A stretch of 64,000 nt of DNA. It comes from a bacterium. GTDB taxonomy: Bacteria; SAR324; XYD2-FULL-50-16. Under the pieces are notes generated by a model. The model was not told where the DNA came from and made no database searches. It saw nothing but the letters and a program-made list of their open reading frames with translations. How positions within the stretch are numbered: the first letter of the stretch is position 1; each line of letters begins with the position of its first letter. The position numbers were made by a program, and so were the translations under genes. Below, piece by piece: positions 36,457-45,858 of this stretch. The stretch spans positions 124,001 through 188,000 of the forward strand of contig JAHJTV010000008.1 of NCBI GenBank assembly GCA_018829445.1. Direction: 5' to 3'.

Positions 36457-36831
36457 TCATTTACTTTGAGTTTTATAAATCAGGGGACAAAGCTGTTTAA
36501 TAGCGGATTCATTCAACCCGTTCTGTTCTTTCATTAGAAAATCATGTTTAAACAGGAGCTTGATCTCACCCGAGGTTGTTGACATTTGTTGTTCATTTTC
36601 TGTTCGATCTGCTTTGTTAAAATATCGCATGATAAAAAATTTATTCTGCGGCTTATCTCCATACCTGCCTTTACAATCAAAGCTTTCTCCAGGTTTAATC
36701 CTTTTACGGGAGTTTATCTCATTAAGACATGCTGAGCAGTCTTTTTTATTATCAAAAAGATAGTTGTCAATTCCGCTGAAGAGCATCATGGGTTGGGTAA
36801 TAAAAAGTAATAAGAGGATAGTCTTTTTCAT
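36457..36831 (-). CDS. Small exported Cys-containing protein of unknown family
   Basis: A 124-residue protein with a signal peptide (about 1-19, MMLFSG). The mature part has four Cys (CSAC, FDCKGRYG, QLCPL), which suggests disulfides in the periplasm or outside, and is basic and polar. I recognise no family. It sits between the collagen-like gene and the cyclic-nucleotide-binding gene on the same strand. The 297 bases downstream of it hold no recognisable gene. Confidence 0.55.
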   Translation of the reverse strand: MKKTILLLLFITQPMMLFSGIDNYLFDNKKDCSACLNEINSRKRIKPGESFDCKGRYGDKPQNKFFIMRYFNKADRTENEQQMSTTSGEIKLLFKHDFLMKEQNGLNESAIKQLCPLIYKTQSK

Positions 36832-36873
36832 AAGGGATACTAAGTGATGGAAAAGCGCAACCAGTTGAACTTC

Positions 36874-37536
36874 TTAGTCTGATTCTTTTTCTTGGGCATG
36901 ACTCTGTGAAATCATTTTTTTGTTCAACATTTCCGCATTAAGTATAAATCTCTTTGTTAAGAGTTTTATAAGATAGAAACCGAAAGAGGGATTCTGATAA
37001 TAGAGCTGATTGATTTTGTCTTCGTCTATAGCAAACACTTCCATTTTGGTGTTACAGATGGCCGTATCAGTCCTTTGTTTATATGGTGAGAAGATTCCCA
37101 TCTCTCCCAGTATCTGGTTTTCACCCACAACAATATCAAGATCTAATAACCGGATTGAACCATTGCCAATATAGTATATTTTGTCTGCCGGATCTCCTTT
37201 CTTAAAAAGTAACTCCCCTTCATCATACATCGCTCTGGTCATATAGGGTAAAAGAGGTTCCACTGCACCATCATCCTCGATTGCGCCTTTGACATCGGCA
37301 ATCAGTTGTTGCATCTGTCTCAGACGAAGGATATTCAGGGGAAAGAGAAAGATATGTAAGATCAGAACCGGGTATAATCCTGCCAGGTATCCGTATGAGG
37401 CAAAAAAGACATTGGCCAGGATTGCGAAGATACGGAGGGGGATAATGGTTTTCATATAAAAACTGGCAGCAACAAAAACAGATGCCGTATATCCAATAAG
37501 ATCCACCCAGTGGTTACTTAAATATTCAATTATCAT
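36874..37536 (-). CDS. Membrane protein with C-terminal cyclic-nucleotide-binding domain
   Basis: A 220-residue protein. The first 75 residues contain three membrane helices in the YgjV-like pattern (LIGYTASVFVAASFYMKTIIPLR, quoted from within; then NVFFASYGYLAGLYPVLILHIFLFPLNILRL). A cyclic-nucleotide-binding beta-barrel follows (about 100-200): YDEGELLFKKGDPADKIYYI, then GEMGIFSPYKQRTDTAIC, which matches the phosphate-binding cassette. There is no DNA-binding helix-turn-helix, so it is not a CRP regulator. It may tie cAMP or cGMP level to a membrane event. Confidence 0.8.
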   Translation of the reverse strand: MIIEYLSNHWVDLIGYTASVFVAASFYMKTIIPLRIFAILANVFFASYGYLAGLYPVLILHIFLFPLNILRLRQMQQLIADVKGAIEDDGAVEPLLPYMTRAMYDEGELLFKKGDPADKIYYIGNGSIRLLDLDIVVGENQILGEMGIFSPYKQRTDTAICNTKMEVFAIDEDKINQLYYQNPSFGFYLIKLLTKRFILNAEMLNKKMISQSHAQEKESD

Positions 37537-37670
37537 TTAGTACTCTCGGAAACTTCACTTAAAAAAATCAACTCTAATCAACAGTAGCCAAGCTGATATC
37601 AGTTAAAGATCAATAATCCCCTGTGCAACATTAAATCTGGAAATAATGAAGATGAATAACCTTACTCTTT

Positions 37671-39275
37671 TTATTGAGTGTTTGTGCCTGGGGTCGGAGG
37701 GAGGGGCCTAGTCGGCTTTGTCAGTCCCCCGGGACTCGTTGTACTTCCTCCCGGGGTTGGCGGAAGGGGCGGAAAACTCATCTGGCTTCTCTTAAGCTTC
37801 AAATAGGCTTCCTGTGCCGTAATCCTTTTCCCCGGATCTTCCTGTGTCATATCCAAAGCAACTTCATACAGCTTATCCAGACCTAATTCCCTAAAAGCTT
37901 CTTTCACCGGTTCTGGCTCATATTTATCGCTGTAGTGCAGACGATTTTCCCGTTTCTTCTCTTCACTTGGTCCCCTGTTACGAATAAAATCTTCTCCTTG
38001 GGGAGCAATCAAGGCGTCCAGGATAGTCAACCCTGCAGCATAACTGTCCTGCAATTCCAAGCATCTTTCATCTTCACACTCTTTAAGTTTTCCTGTGATT
38101 CTTTCGGGGGAGAAGTAGCTGGGGGTTCCTCCGCCTTGTTGATCAATTCCTAAAAAACTTGTTTTTGTATCCAGTATTCTATGTCGTGTCAGACCAAAAT
38201 CGATGATTTTTACAGTAGGAACCAATAGTTCATTAACCTTAATCATGACATTTTCGGGTTTCATATCAAAATGATAGAAACCGTTCTTATTCATAAAAGA
38301 CAGTCCTTCCAGCAGTTCAAGTGCAATTTTATGAAGATCCTTGGGATCGGAGTATTTTGGTGCAGGGCTTTTTGTTCCTTTAATCTGCAACTCTTCCAAG
38401 TCAGCATTTGCCTGATCAAGAAAAAGCCATACACCATTTAGATACGCAGCGGCATCATACATCTCTATGATATTCTTATTATCTCCCAACAGATAAAGCA
38501 CCTTGGCTTCTTTGACGATCCCCAATGAAAAATCATTCCCCAAATCAGCAGAGCCTACACTTCCCAGAACCGCCCCCTTCGCAACACAGTCTCCCATTTC
38601 TGTTTGTTGGTCACCTGTACCACTGAGCACTTTACAGGAATAGACACTCGCCGTACCACCTTTTCCAATTTTGGATATCAACCTGAAGGACAGGTTTTGC
38701 TTTAACTCTCCCTTTGCAGGATTTTGCCTTGTAGCAACAAGATTTTTATGTTCATCTTGTGTGCGGAAATTTGATGTCTCGAAATTATTGTAGTTTGTCT
38801 TGAAGGTTATCAGTTTTTTATGGGCCTTAATATCGGCAGCATTCAAACTTCGAAACCGCTGAAGAGAGCTGATCAATGAGAAATATAAGGCGGAAAAATC
38901 CTCGTTCTTGGGACATAATAGATGGGAGCCCTCAGTCTTGAAGTCCATCGAAAAACAATAATTATGCCCTTTTATTACTTTTCGGGTTCTACCAAATCTT
39001 GCTTCTTTAATGCAGGTGGTGTCAGCTCTATAAACAACACTGAAATCGGTTATTCTTCTCAGGCTTAGATTATTGCTGAAACTTAGTTTGAGTCGATTAA
39101 AATTATAGCCAAAAAATTCACCATTTCGATGCATGTAATAGGATTGATATTCACATTCAAAATCACCTTTTTTTGTTATCGCTTTACCCTCCATCGATTT
39201 TGCTGCGGTAAATTCCGGGCGCAACAAACTGATACATAGAAAAAATATGACCAAGAGCGAATGGACGTGTTTCAT
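37671..39275 (-). CDS. Eukaryotic-type Ser/Thr protein kinase with signal peptide
   Basis: A 534-residue protein that starts at the ATG at 39275 (GGGA upstream) with a signal peptide ending near FTAA/KS. A 165-residue N-terminal region of unknown fold follows, with the beta pattern of a PH-like domain (tentative). The kinase domain runs from about 195 to 500. It has the Gly-rich loop GKGGTASVY, ATP-anchoring Lys in VAKG, the alphaC Glu in VKEAKVL, the catalytic loop HFDMKPEN, the metal-binding DFG and an SPE motif. All catalytic residues are present. The end is Pro-rich (FPPLPPTPGG and PLPPTPG). Export of an active-looking kinase is unusual because periplasms lack ATP. Confidence 0.87.
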   Translation of the reverse strand: MKHVHSLLVIFFLCISLLRPEFTAAKSMEGKAITKKGDFECEYQSYYMHRNGEFFGYNFNRLKLSFSNNLSLRRITDFSVVYRADTTCIKEARFGRTRKVIKGHNYCFSMDFKTEGSHLLCPKNEDFSALYFSLISSLQRFRSLNAADIKAHKKLITFKTNYNNFETSNFRTQDEHKNLVATRQNPAKGELKQNLSFRLISKIGKGGTASVYSCKVLSGTGDQQTEMGDCVAKGAVLGSVGSADLGNDFSLGIVKEAKVLYLLGDNKNIIEMYDAAAYLNGVWLFLDQANADLEELQIKGTKSPAPKYSDPKDLHKIALELLEGLSFMNKNGFYHFDMKPENVMIKVNELLVPTVKIIDFGLTRHRILDTKTSFLGIDQQGGGTPSYFSPERITGKLKECEDERCLELQDSYAAGLTILDALIAPQGEDFIRNRGPSEEKKRENRLHYSDKYEPEPVKEAFRELGLDKLYEVALDMTQEDPGKRITAQEAYLKLKRSQMSFPPLPPTPGGSTTSPGGLTKPTRPLPPTPGTNTQ

Positions 39276-39442
39276 CAAGGTTCCCTTTTATGAAATTAAC
39301 TCGACAGAGCAGACACCAAAACAAATCAACAACAATATCATATTTTGAACCAGTCCCCGTATTGTCGAATAAAGACTTTAATGGGGAAAAGCAGCAAATG
39401 ACTCAACGGGATTTCTATTCATCAATTAAAGAACACAGTCCC

Positions 39443-39685
39443 TTATTTCAGATGCTCTGCAGCTGCCTTGGGACAATTTTCCCGCAGGGTCTGCTTGGCA
39501 GATGTATCTCCAGCCTTTTTAACACCTTCATATAACAATTCAATCTGGCTCAGAGGAATCCCCGACCGGCCAGGACTTTCTTCAAAACAAAGCTGCACAA
39601 AATCCACTTGCGGTTTTGACTGGCTGCAGGAGATGAGTACAAATAAACAGATTGGAACAATTAAAAAACTGATTGTTTTTTTCAT
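39443..39685 (-). CDS. Small lipoprotein
   Basis: An 80-residue lipoprotein. The lipobox LISC follows a hydrophobic signal, so Cys20 should be lipidated. The mature part is about 60 residues with two more Cys (QLCFEE and ENCPK) and a helical C-terminus. GAGGAG precedes the ATG. It lies 170 bases upstream of the exported kinase gene on the same strand. No family is recognised. The 395 bases on its other side are AT-rich and show no gene. Confidence 0.7.
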   Translation of the reverse strand: MKKTISFLIVPICLFVLISCSQSKPQVDFVQLCFEESPGRSGIPLSQIELLYEGVKKAGDTSAKQTLRENCPKAAAEHLK

Positions 39686-40080
39686 TTGGGCTCCTCAAAA
39701 TGGAATTCATCTCTTTATTTAGCACTTTGTTCTGATTTAGAAGCAAAAAACCGAATAAAAAGCTTGGATAATTTTCTAAAAAACCAATTGCAATATTCTG
39801 CTAAATTATTGTTCCTGGGGAGCTCCCAGTTTTTATTGATCCAGGTTCAATGTCAACAGGTTTTTCACTTTTGTTAGGTTTAAAACACAAAGAATTGGAT
39901 ATGGCATAAATATAGCTTACCTGTTTTTCGTCCTGTAATAACTAATAAAACGTTTACATTACAAGGTATTTGAGTAAAGATGATTCGACACTGGCAGGTT
40001 ATGTTTTACAATAGGATAAGAGAGAATTATCGGGTTATGCAAAAGTAAGCGTTGCCTTCTTCTTTTTTATGGAGCTGATT

Positions 40081-41202
40081 ATGAAGCTTAAGTTGAATTT
40101 TATGGTATTGTTATGTCTTGCCTGGTTCTTTGTTGCCATTAATGGTTATGCATACAATAAGGAAGATGTTGATAAATTAAAATCCGGAGTCCGGAATCTT
40201 CATGGGGTAGATTTAAGTGGAGCCGATTTGTCCGGTATCCAGGCTCAAAATCTTATCCTAACCGGAGCGAATCTAAGCAATGCCAAATTGAGAAACTCGG
40301 ATTTCACTGGCACGATGTTAAACTATGCTAATCTGAATGGAGCTGATCTTGAGGGAACTATTCTTAAGTTTTGTAACCTGGAATATGCGAGTTTAGAGTC
40401 TTCAAATCTTTCAAAAACTGATCTTCAAGCCACATTCCTGAGTTACAGCGATTTCAGCAAATCAACGATACAGGATGCAAATTTTTCCAATGCCATCTTT
40501 GAAAATGCACGCATCAATGAGGCAAAAGTTAAAGGTTCAAATTTGACATTCATTCGATTATCGGGATCTGATTTTAGTCATTCCTCTATTGTAGCCTCCG
40601 ATTTTTCCGATTCAGACCTAACCGGCACCAAATTCTACCGGGTCATCTTCATGGAATCAAAAATTATCAATACAAGCCTCAACAGGGCGGATTTTAGTGA
40701 TTCGAATCTGTCGGGTGTTGATCTGAAGACATCAAATCTTACCGGAACCAATTTTACGGGCTCGCTTCTTCAGAATATCCATTTGAAAAGAACCTACAAT
40801 GTTGGTGCTGTTTTCAGAGATGCGTTTATTGACAACGTTGATATGGAAAAGGGTTATTGTGTCGGGTGTGACTTCACCAGTGCAGTATTGAAAGACTCCA
40901 GCTTTATCAATGCCGATTTCAGGGGAGCAAATCTAAGAAATGCTGTCTGCTTCGGATCGGATTTTAGTGGAGTGGATTTCGTTCATACGGGATTTGATAT
41001 GGAGCATATCAATACACTAAAAGAGATGGGAGCCCAATTTAACTTCCATGAATTAAGCAATGTCAGGGAATATGGAGCTGATTTCTATAATACCGATTTT
41101 ACCAATGTTAGCCTTAAACAGGCAAAAATTAATCTAAGATGGAAAAAGTTGATCCAAAATTTTAAGGTGATATTCGCAGATACAATTGAATGGATTCAAT
41201 GA
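40081..41202 (+). CDS. Exported pentapeptide-repeat protein
   Basis: A 373-residue protein with a signal peptide (about 1-24, INGYA/YNK). From about residue 45 to 340 it is made of A(D/N)LSX-type pentapeptide repeats, as in GADLSGIQAQNLILTGANL, which fold into a right-handed quadrilateral beta-helix. Pentapeptide proteins act in several settings, including DNA mimicry and effector scaffolds; no specific role is evident. The ATG at 40081 has GGAG at normal spacing, and an upstream ATG at 40069 would spoil the signal peptide. It is the only plus-strand gene within the 29-kb accessory region. Confidence 0.88.
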   Translation: MKLKLNFMVLLCLAWFFVAINGYAYNKEDVDKLKSGVRNLHGVDLSGADLSGIQAQNLILTGANLSNAKLRNSDFTGTMLNYANLNGADLEGTILKFCNLEYASLESSNLSKTDLQATFLSYSDFSKSTIQDANFSNAIFENARINEAKVKGSNLTFIRLSGSDFSHSSIVASDFSDSDLTGTKFYRVIFMESKIINTSLNRADFSDSNLSGVDLKTSNLTGTNFTGSLLQNIHLKRTYNVGAVFRDAFIDNVDMEKGYCVGCDFTSAVLKDSSFINADFRGANLRNAVCFGSDFSGVDFVHTGFDMEHINTLKEMGAQFNFHELSNVREYGADFYNTDFTNVSLKQAKINLRWKKLIQNFKVIFADTIEWIQ

Positions 41203-41260
41203 TTGTCTTTATCTTTTGACCATTAGGAATTGATTTATGGTTTCTTAAAAAAGAACGCCC

Positions 41261-41454
41261 AACATCGAACGTTCAACATTGAATTTCGAATGGGAAATAA
41301 TGAAGAAATAACCATATGATCTTGAAAACAGGTTACTTGAGTTTTCAGTTCAAGTAATAAAAGTTGTTGAACAGCCAGGAAAAGTAAGAATTAAACTTTT
41401 AAGATGAGACGCTTGACCGTTTCATTCAGTATTCGATGTTGAACGTTCGATGTT
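41261..41454. repeat. Inverted-repeat element flanking truC (MITE-like)
   Basis: Arms 41261-41279 (AACATCGAACGTTCAACAT) and 41436-41454 are exact inverted copies over 19 bases, with weaker similarity for about 12 bases more. Each arm holds the palindrome GAACGTTC. The 194-base element contains no gene. Confidence 0.65.
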
Positions 41455-41488
41455 CAATCCTACACTAATCCCCACAAGCGTTGAATAC

Positions 41489-42250
41489 CTATCCAACCCA
41501 TTCATCGGGAAGATGTTGCTGCCAATCAAAAAGTCGGAGAATTGAACAAAAGACCTTATCCAGTCTGGCAGTGAGCTTTAAGTGATTCTTATGATAGGGG
41601 TGCAGAAAAATCAGCTCGGTGGACGCCAGCAATAGCCTGGGGCAATTGAGGTTATCCCGGAAATAGTGATTGTGTTTATGATCACCGTGAACCGTGTCAC
41701 CAATGATAGGATGATTGACACGTTTTAAGTGACGTCTGATCTGGTGCATGCGACCTGTTTGCGGATGAACTTCCAACAGGGAATATCGTGATATCGGATG
41801 ACGGCTGATCAAAACCGGCAATTCGGTCTGGGCAATTTTCCGGTAACCGGTTATAGCCGGCCTTAAGTTGTCATTACGCTTTTTCTTTTTATCCAGAAGC
41901 TTGTCCGAGATATCGGATAACGGCGAATTAATCAATCCCTGCTTATCGGCAAATCCCCTGACTACAGCAAGATAAGTTTTTTTTACCTCTTTTTCTGAAA
42001 AAGCATCAGCTCCCTTTCTGGCAGCTTCCGAGTTCAAGGCAAACAACACCACACCGGATGTCGGTTTATCAAGGCGATGAATTATGTAGACCTTTTGTCC
42101 AAGCTTTTCCTGCAAAAGCTCAATTGCATTCAGTTTTTCATGCCTGTCGATAATGGATGGATGAATCAACAAACCCGAGGGTTTGTTGATGGCAATATAA
42201 TATTCATCCTGATAGATGATCTCCAGAGGGTTAACGTCTTGTGGCATCAT
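41489..42250 (-). CDS. truC: RluA-family pseudouridine synthase (TruC-like)
   Basis: A 253-residue enzyme of the RluA family. It has IIYQDEYYIAINKPSGLLIH near the start and the catalytic HRLDKPTSG motif, whose Asp attacks uridine. Arg and Lys-rich segments and HPQTGRMHQIRRHLK complete the domain. There is no S4 RNA-binding domain and the length suits TruC, which modifies U65 of tRNA; the exact target is inferred. It lies 11 bases after the CCA-adding enzyme gene, so the two may form a tRNA-maturation operon. Two ATG codons are adjacent at the start. Confidence 0.85.
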   Translation of the reverse strand: MMPQDVNPLEIIYQDEYYIAINKPSGLLIHPSIIDRHEKLNAIELLQEKLGQKVYIIHRLDKPTSGVVLFALNSEAARKGADAFSEKEVKKTYLAVVRGFADKQGLINSPLSDISDKLLDKKKKRNDNLRPAITGYRKIAQTELPVLISRHPISRYSLLEVHPQTGRMHQIRRHLKRVNHPIIGDTVHGDHKHNHYFRDNLNCPRLLLASTELIFLHPYHKNHLKLTARLDKVFCSILRLFDWQQHLPDEWVG

Positions 42251-42261
42251 TTTTTGATTGG

Positions 42262-43647
42262 TTAATTGGAGATCATTTCAATCTCATGTCGCGCCCAGTT
42301 AAGAGCGTCTTCCAGGGTGATAAACTCATCATCCAGTTGTTTCTGGTAGGCATTGTTCAGAATCTTACCGAAAAAAGGCCCCGGTTTCAAGCCCAGGTCA
42401 ATCAAATGTCGCCCCAGTAAGATCGGTTGCAGATTGCGTTTACTGAACAGTTTCAGTCCATGGTATCGTTTTATCAGCCACTCACCTGCCGGAAAGATGT
42501 GCGGTCTGTCCTTTGTGTTGAAGCGGGCATAAAAATCTGCCTGGGCCACCCTTACCAGCAACGGGATATCTACCTTCAATGATAACCGACGAACATCTCC
42601 ATTGGTTACCTTGCTGGACTTAAACAAACTGTCCATGGAATGATATTCCTGAACCAGAGTATCCACGGTTTCAATCAATCTCGCTTCATTCGTCAGACGC
42701 TGCATAAAACACTTGGTTATGGTCGGGCATTTATCAAGGTTTAATCCAACCCATTTTTTCTCATCGACAAATTCTGACCGGTTAAGCTTTGCGAATTCGA
42801 GACAGAGTGAAGCGAACATAACCGAAAGATCATCAAAATCATCCCCGTACTTCTGCTTTGAAGCTTCATCGATGGTTCTTAACGTGTGTGTCCAGGCATC
42901 AATGGGAGGATACCAATGCGGGTTATGGGTTATTTTGTGCAAAGCGTTCAGTTCAGGAAACAGTTTTTTATTGATGCCAGTTTCGTCCGCAAGACTGAAT
43001 CCAATTGAAGGATGTTTAGATTTTAAAAAGAGCTTTTTTAACTCTTTAAAAATACGCTCTCTGGGTAATTCATCGAGTGAATCGACCAGTTCCTTAAAAA
43101 TTGTTTTGGTTTCTTCCAGCAAACTCAATCGAAATCGGGCTGCAAACTGAATCCCTCTCAAAACACGCAGGGGATCTTCAGCAAATGTTTCGGGATCAAC
43201 CACTCTCAACACTCTCTGGTTCAAATCATGTCTGCCGTTGAACTCATCTAAAAGCTCACCCTGCATGATGTCATAACCAATTGCATTCAGGGTGAAATCC
43301 CTGCGGGAGGCAGCCTCTTTGAACGTCATCTCAGGATTGGTTGTGATGTGAAATCCACGGTGACCGGATCCGGTCTTTACATCGTTGCGCGGCAGGGAAA
43401 AATCGAAATGATCACCATCAATGGAAAGCTTAAGAACTCCAAACGCTTTTCCAACAGCAGAAACCTTACCATACTTTTTGAGAATAGATATCAGTTGATT
43501 ATAGTGAAGACCAAATACTTCGACATCCAGATCCTTGTTTTCAATGCCGAAAAGATAATCCCTGACAGCACCACCCACTAAAATAGCCCTACCACCTTCC
43601 CGGTCTATTTTTTCGGCGATCTGGTGCAGGGTTTTGGGTAACTTCAT
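42262..43647 (-). CDS. cca: tRNA CCA nucleotidyltransferase / poly(A) polymerase family protein
   Basis: A 461-residue class II nucleotidyltransferase. Visible motifs are VGGAVRDYL, the metal-binding DLDVEVF, the RRDFTLNAIGYD segment, DPLRVLRGIQFAARF and an RIFKEL helix. A later HNPHWYPPIDAWTHTL stretch is a vestige of an HD-type region. The enzyme would add or repair the tRNA 3' CCA end. A full poly(A) polymerase role cannot be excluded from sequence. It is a housekeeping gene inside the accessory region. Confidence 0.9.
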   Translation of the reverse strand: MKLPKTLHQIAEKIDREGGRAILVGGAVRDYLFGIENKDLDVEVFGLHYNQLISILKKYGKVSAVGKAFGVLKLSIDGDHFDFSLPRNDVKTGSGHRGFHITTNPEMTFKEAASRRDFTLNAIGYDIMQGELLDEFNGRHDLNQRVLRVVDPETFAEDPLRVLRGIQFAARFRLSLLEETKTIFKELVDSLDELPRERIFKELKKLFLKSKHPSIGFSLADETGINKKLFPELNALHKITHNPHWYPPIDAWTHTLRTIDEASKQKYGDDFDDLSVMFASLCLEFAKLNRSEFVDEKKWVGLNLDKCPTITKCFMQRLTNEARLIETVDTLVQEYHSMDSLFKSSKVTNGDVRRLSLKVDIPLLVRVAQADFYARFNTKDRPHIFPAGEWLIKRYHGLKLFSKRNLQPILLGRHLIDLGLKPGPFFGKILNNAYQKQLDDEFITLEDALNWARHEIEMISN

Positions 43648-43751
43648 TGAAATCGCATCTCAGGTTAAAGAATTAGTTTGGATGATATCAAAGTAGCTTA
43701 CTATTTCAGGATTCACCTTGCAATGGGGTAGTTTTGGTTTGTTTTGAGGAC

Positions 43752-43778
43752 AAAAAAAAGCCCGGCGAGTGCCAGGCT
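43752..43778 (-). terminator. Rho-independent terminator after phosphatase gene
   Basis: On the minus strand, an AGCCTGGC/GCCGGGCT stem with a four-base loop (arms 43771-43778 and 43759-43766) is followed by a run of eight T. It lies about 12 bases after the stop codon of the gene ending at 43790. Confidence 0.9.
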
Positions 43779-43789
43779 ATTTGGGGCAA

Positions 43790-45643
43790 TTAATATCCGC
43801 TTTCCTTTGGAAGTTCGAAATCAAAAACCTTAATTCCGTAAACCTTTTCAGTTCTCGTAGCATACTTTGGTTGGATTCTGTAATAAAAATACCTTTCTGT
43901 ATTTGCCTTATTTGGGACACCTTCTTTGTCGTACATCAGTCCTTCACCTAAAAAATCGAATCGTTTATCTCCATGCCGACCGGAAATACCAGTGTCTGTT
44001 AAAAATATCCGTGGACCGTCTGTTTCACTTGTTGCCTTGCCCTTGGGAATTGCACCTATTCGTCCAGGGTCCGGTTTCGCCCCTGATTTTTCTTCCGTAT
44101 GTCCTGTTATAACATGTGTTATACCAGAAAGTTCCATATCCTCCAATGTTTTTAAAATTTTCGTATATCGACCCATCTTGGCTTCGTCGTCGAGAACATT
44201 GTCTGCTTTGGCCATAGGCGCCTCTGCAGTAAGCAAATTACCTTCGACTGCACAACTTGCGTAATGATCCTGTTGATCTGCCGGATCCTTTAGCATAGGC
44301 TTCAACCAATAGCCACGGTAATGAATAGGACTGCATGGACTACTAAAAGCCCAGAGATTTGAATAATAGCGATTATACAGGCAAACTGATTTGCCGAAAA
44401 TTAAAGGATCACAATATAATTTTCTCTTTGCAATGAGGGCAGTGTCGTCTTCAACAAGATTTATATTGCTTATATAATATTCATCATCACCTTCAAAAGG
44501 ACCTTTATAGACAAACTGTGATTTCTGACCTGCCGGTTTTAAAACTCTGGTGGCATCATTTGAAACATCTGACACTGCAAACTCAAAACTTTTTGACCTT
44601 GCTGGGTTATATTGTAAGTTATAAACAGCTTTCAGTTGTTTATTGATCCGTTCTAACGTAATTTTATTACCTTTTCTGGGATCACGCATGAGTGGATTGC
44701 TTTTCACAGCTAATGCAAAAGCCGGTGAAATACCTCCATGTAGAAACAGATCATTATTGACCCGCATAATCATGTTCCGCGAGCGGAGCCATTTTCCAAG
44801 GACTGTTTTATTGGAAAAAAGCTCACGCGCATAACCGTTTGTAATATCAGTGAAGCCTGTATTAGCCTTCATCGTTTTTGCCGCTGCCAGATCCAAAAAT
44901 CTCTTGCCTTCCCGGTGACCGACAATAGCACCATCTTCGTGATTTCCCAGAAGAAAATGGACTTTGCCGCTCGATTCTCTCTCAAGATATCGAACAGCCC
45001 AAAGAATCTCGTTATGGTGGTCATCCCCATCCATTATATCACCTACTATAATCAATCGGCCATTGTCAAAACTCCACTTATAACGCCACCAATCCAGGCA
45101 AACCTGTTTTTCATCAAGAAAATGACAATGTTTCTCTTTATCGAAGCTCTCCCTTTCATTCCATTCAATGACATCACCGGCAAGAAGGAGATAAATAAAG
45201 GAACGCAAAGAACCATGAATATCACTTATTGCATACCACTTCCTGATATTTTTGATTTCACTCTTCTCTGTTTCTTGTTCAATACTATCTTTATGTTTTA
45301 CGATATACTGAATACCTTGTCGTTCCTGATTGCAACTTCTGTCGTTGCATATTACTTTATTCAATTTGCTCAAAGTACCGATTAGTTCGCCGCCACTGGA
45401 TCCGGAAAAAATATCACTTTCTTTTAATCCCAGATTTCTGTCACAGGCAGTTGTTGCAGCTTTGCAATCAAACGCACCAACTGCCGTGAAATCACCGCCC
45501 CCTTTTTCAAAAAAGAAAGGTCCCCAAAAATCAATTTCCTTAGACCCTGATCTCTCGATATAGGTGCCAGCAAATAACACGGAACTAAAAAACGTCATAA
45601 AAACAGAAACAACAAAGATCTTGGAGATATTGCCATATTTCAT
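43790..45643 (-). CDS. Exported PPP-type metallophosphatase
   Basis: A 617-residue protein with a signal peptide (about 1-25, VLFAG). Metal and catalytic motifs of the calcineurin-like phosphoesterase fold are in order: AISDIHGS (Asp141, His143), GDIMDGDDH (Asp202), LLGNHEDG (Asn234, His235), a mid-domain HGG and a late GHTEEKSG. The spacing and GNHE motif suit Ser/Thr phosphoprotein phosphatases or related Shewanella-like (Shelph) enzymes. Long inserts raise the size above the usual 300-350 residues. AAGGAG precedes the ATG. It is exported, like the kinase 5 kb away, so the two may act on the same external targets (inference). Confidence 0.85.
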   Translation of the reverse strand: MKYGNISKIFVVSVFMTFFSSVLFAGTYIERSGSKEIDFWGPFFFEKGGGDFTAVGAFDCKAATTACDRNLGLKESDIFSGSSGGELIGTLSKLNKVICNDRSCNQERQGIQYIVKHKDSIEQETEKSEIKNIRKWYAISDIHGSLRSFIYLLLAGDVIEWNERESFDKEKHCHFLDEKQVCLDWWRYKWSFDNGRLIIVGDIMDGDDHHNEILWAVRYLERESSGKVHFLLGNHEDGAIVGHREGKRFLDLAAAKTMKANTGFTDITNGYARELFSNKTVLGKWLRSRNMIMRVNNDLFLHGGISPAFALAVKSNPLMRDPRKGNKITLERINKQLKAVYNLQYNPARSKSFEFAVSDVSNDATRVLKPAGQKSQFVYKGPFEGDDEYYISNINLVEDDTALIAKRKLYCDPLIFGKSVCLYNRYYSNLWAFSSPCSPIHYRGYWLKPMLKDPADQQDHYASCAVEGNLLTAEAPMAKADNVLDDEAKMGRYTKILKTLEDMELSGITHVITGHTEEKSGAKPDPGRIGAIPKGKATSETDGPRIFLTDTGISGRHGDKRFDFLGEGLMYDKEGVPNKANTERYFYYRIQPKYATRTEKVYGIKVFDFELPKESGY

Positions 45644-45858
45644 AAGGACTCCTTAATATCAGGATAATATTCGCTCAACTTTTCTTCCCGAACAGATAAT
45701 AATAATAAAAAACTCATGCTGGGGAAAAATTTCTTACCAGTTTCCCGAAAAAAGGAAAGAATAGTTCGGGATTTTGCCTCTGCTTTGCTTTTGATCTTGC
45801 GCAGAAAAAGTGGAAAAATCGGCTTGCTACAGTATTCTTATTATATTTTAAAAAGTCC

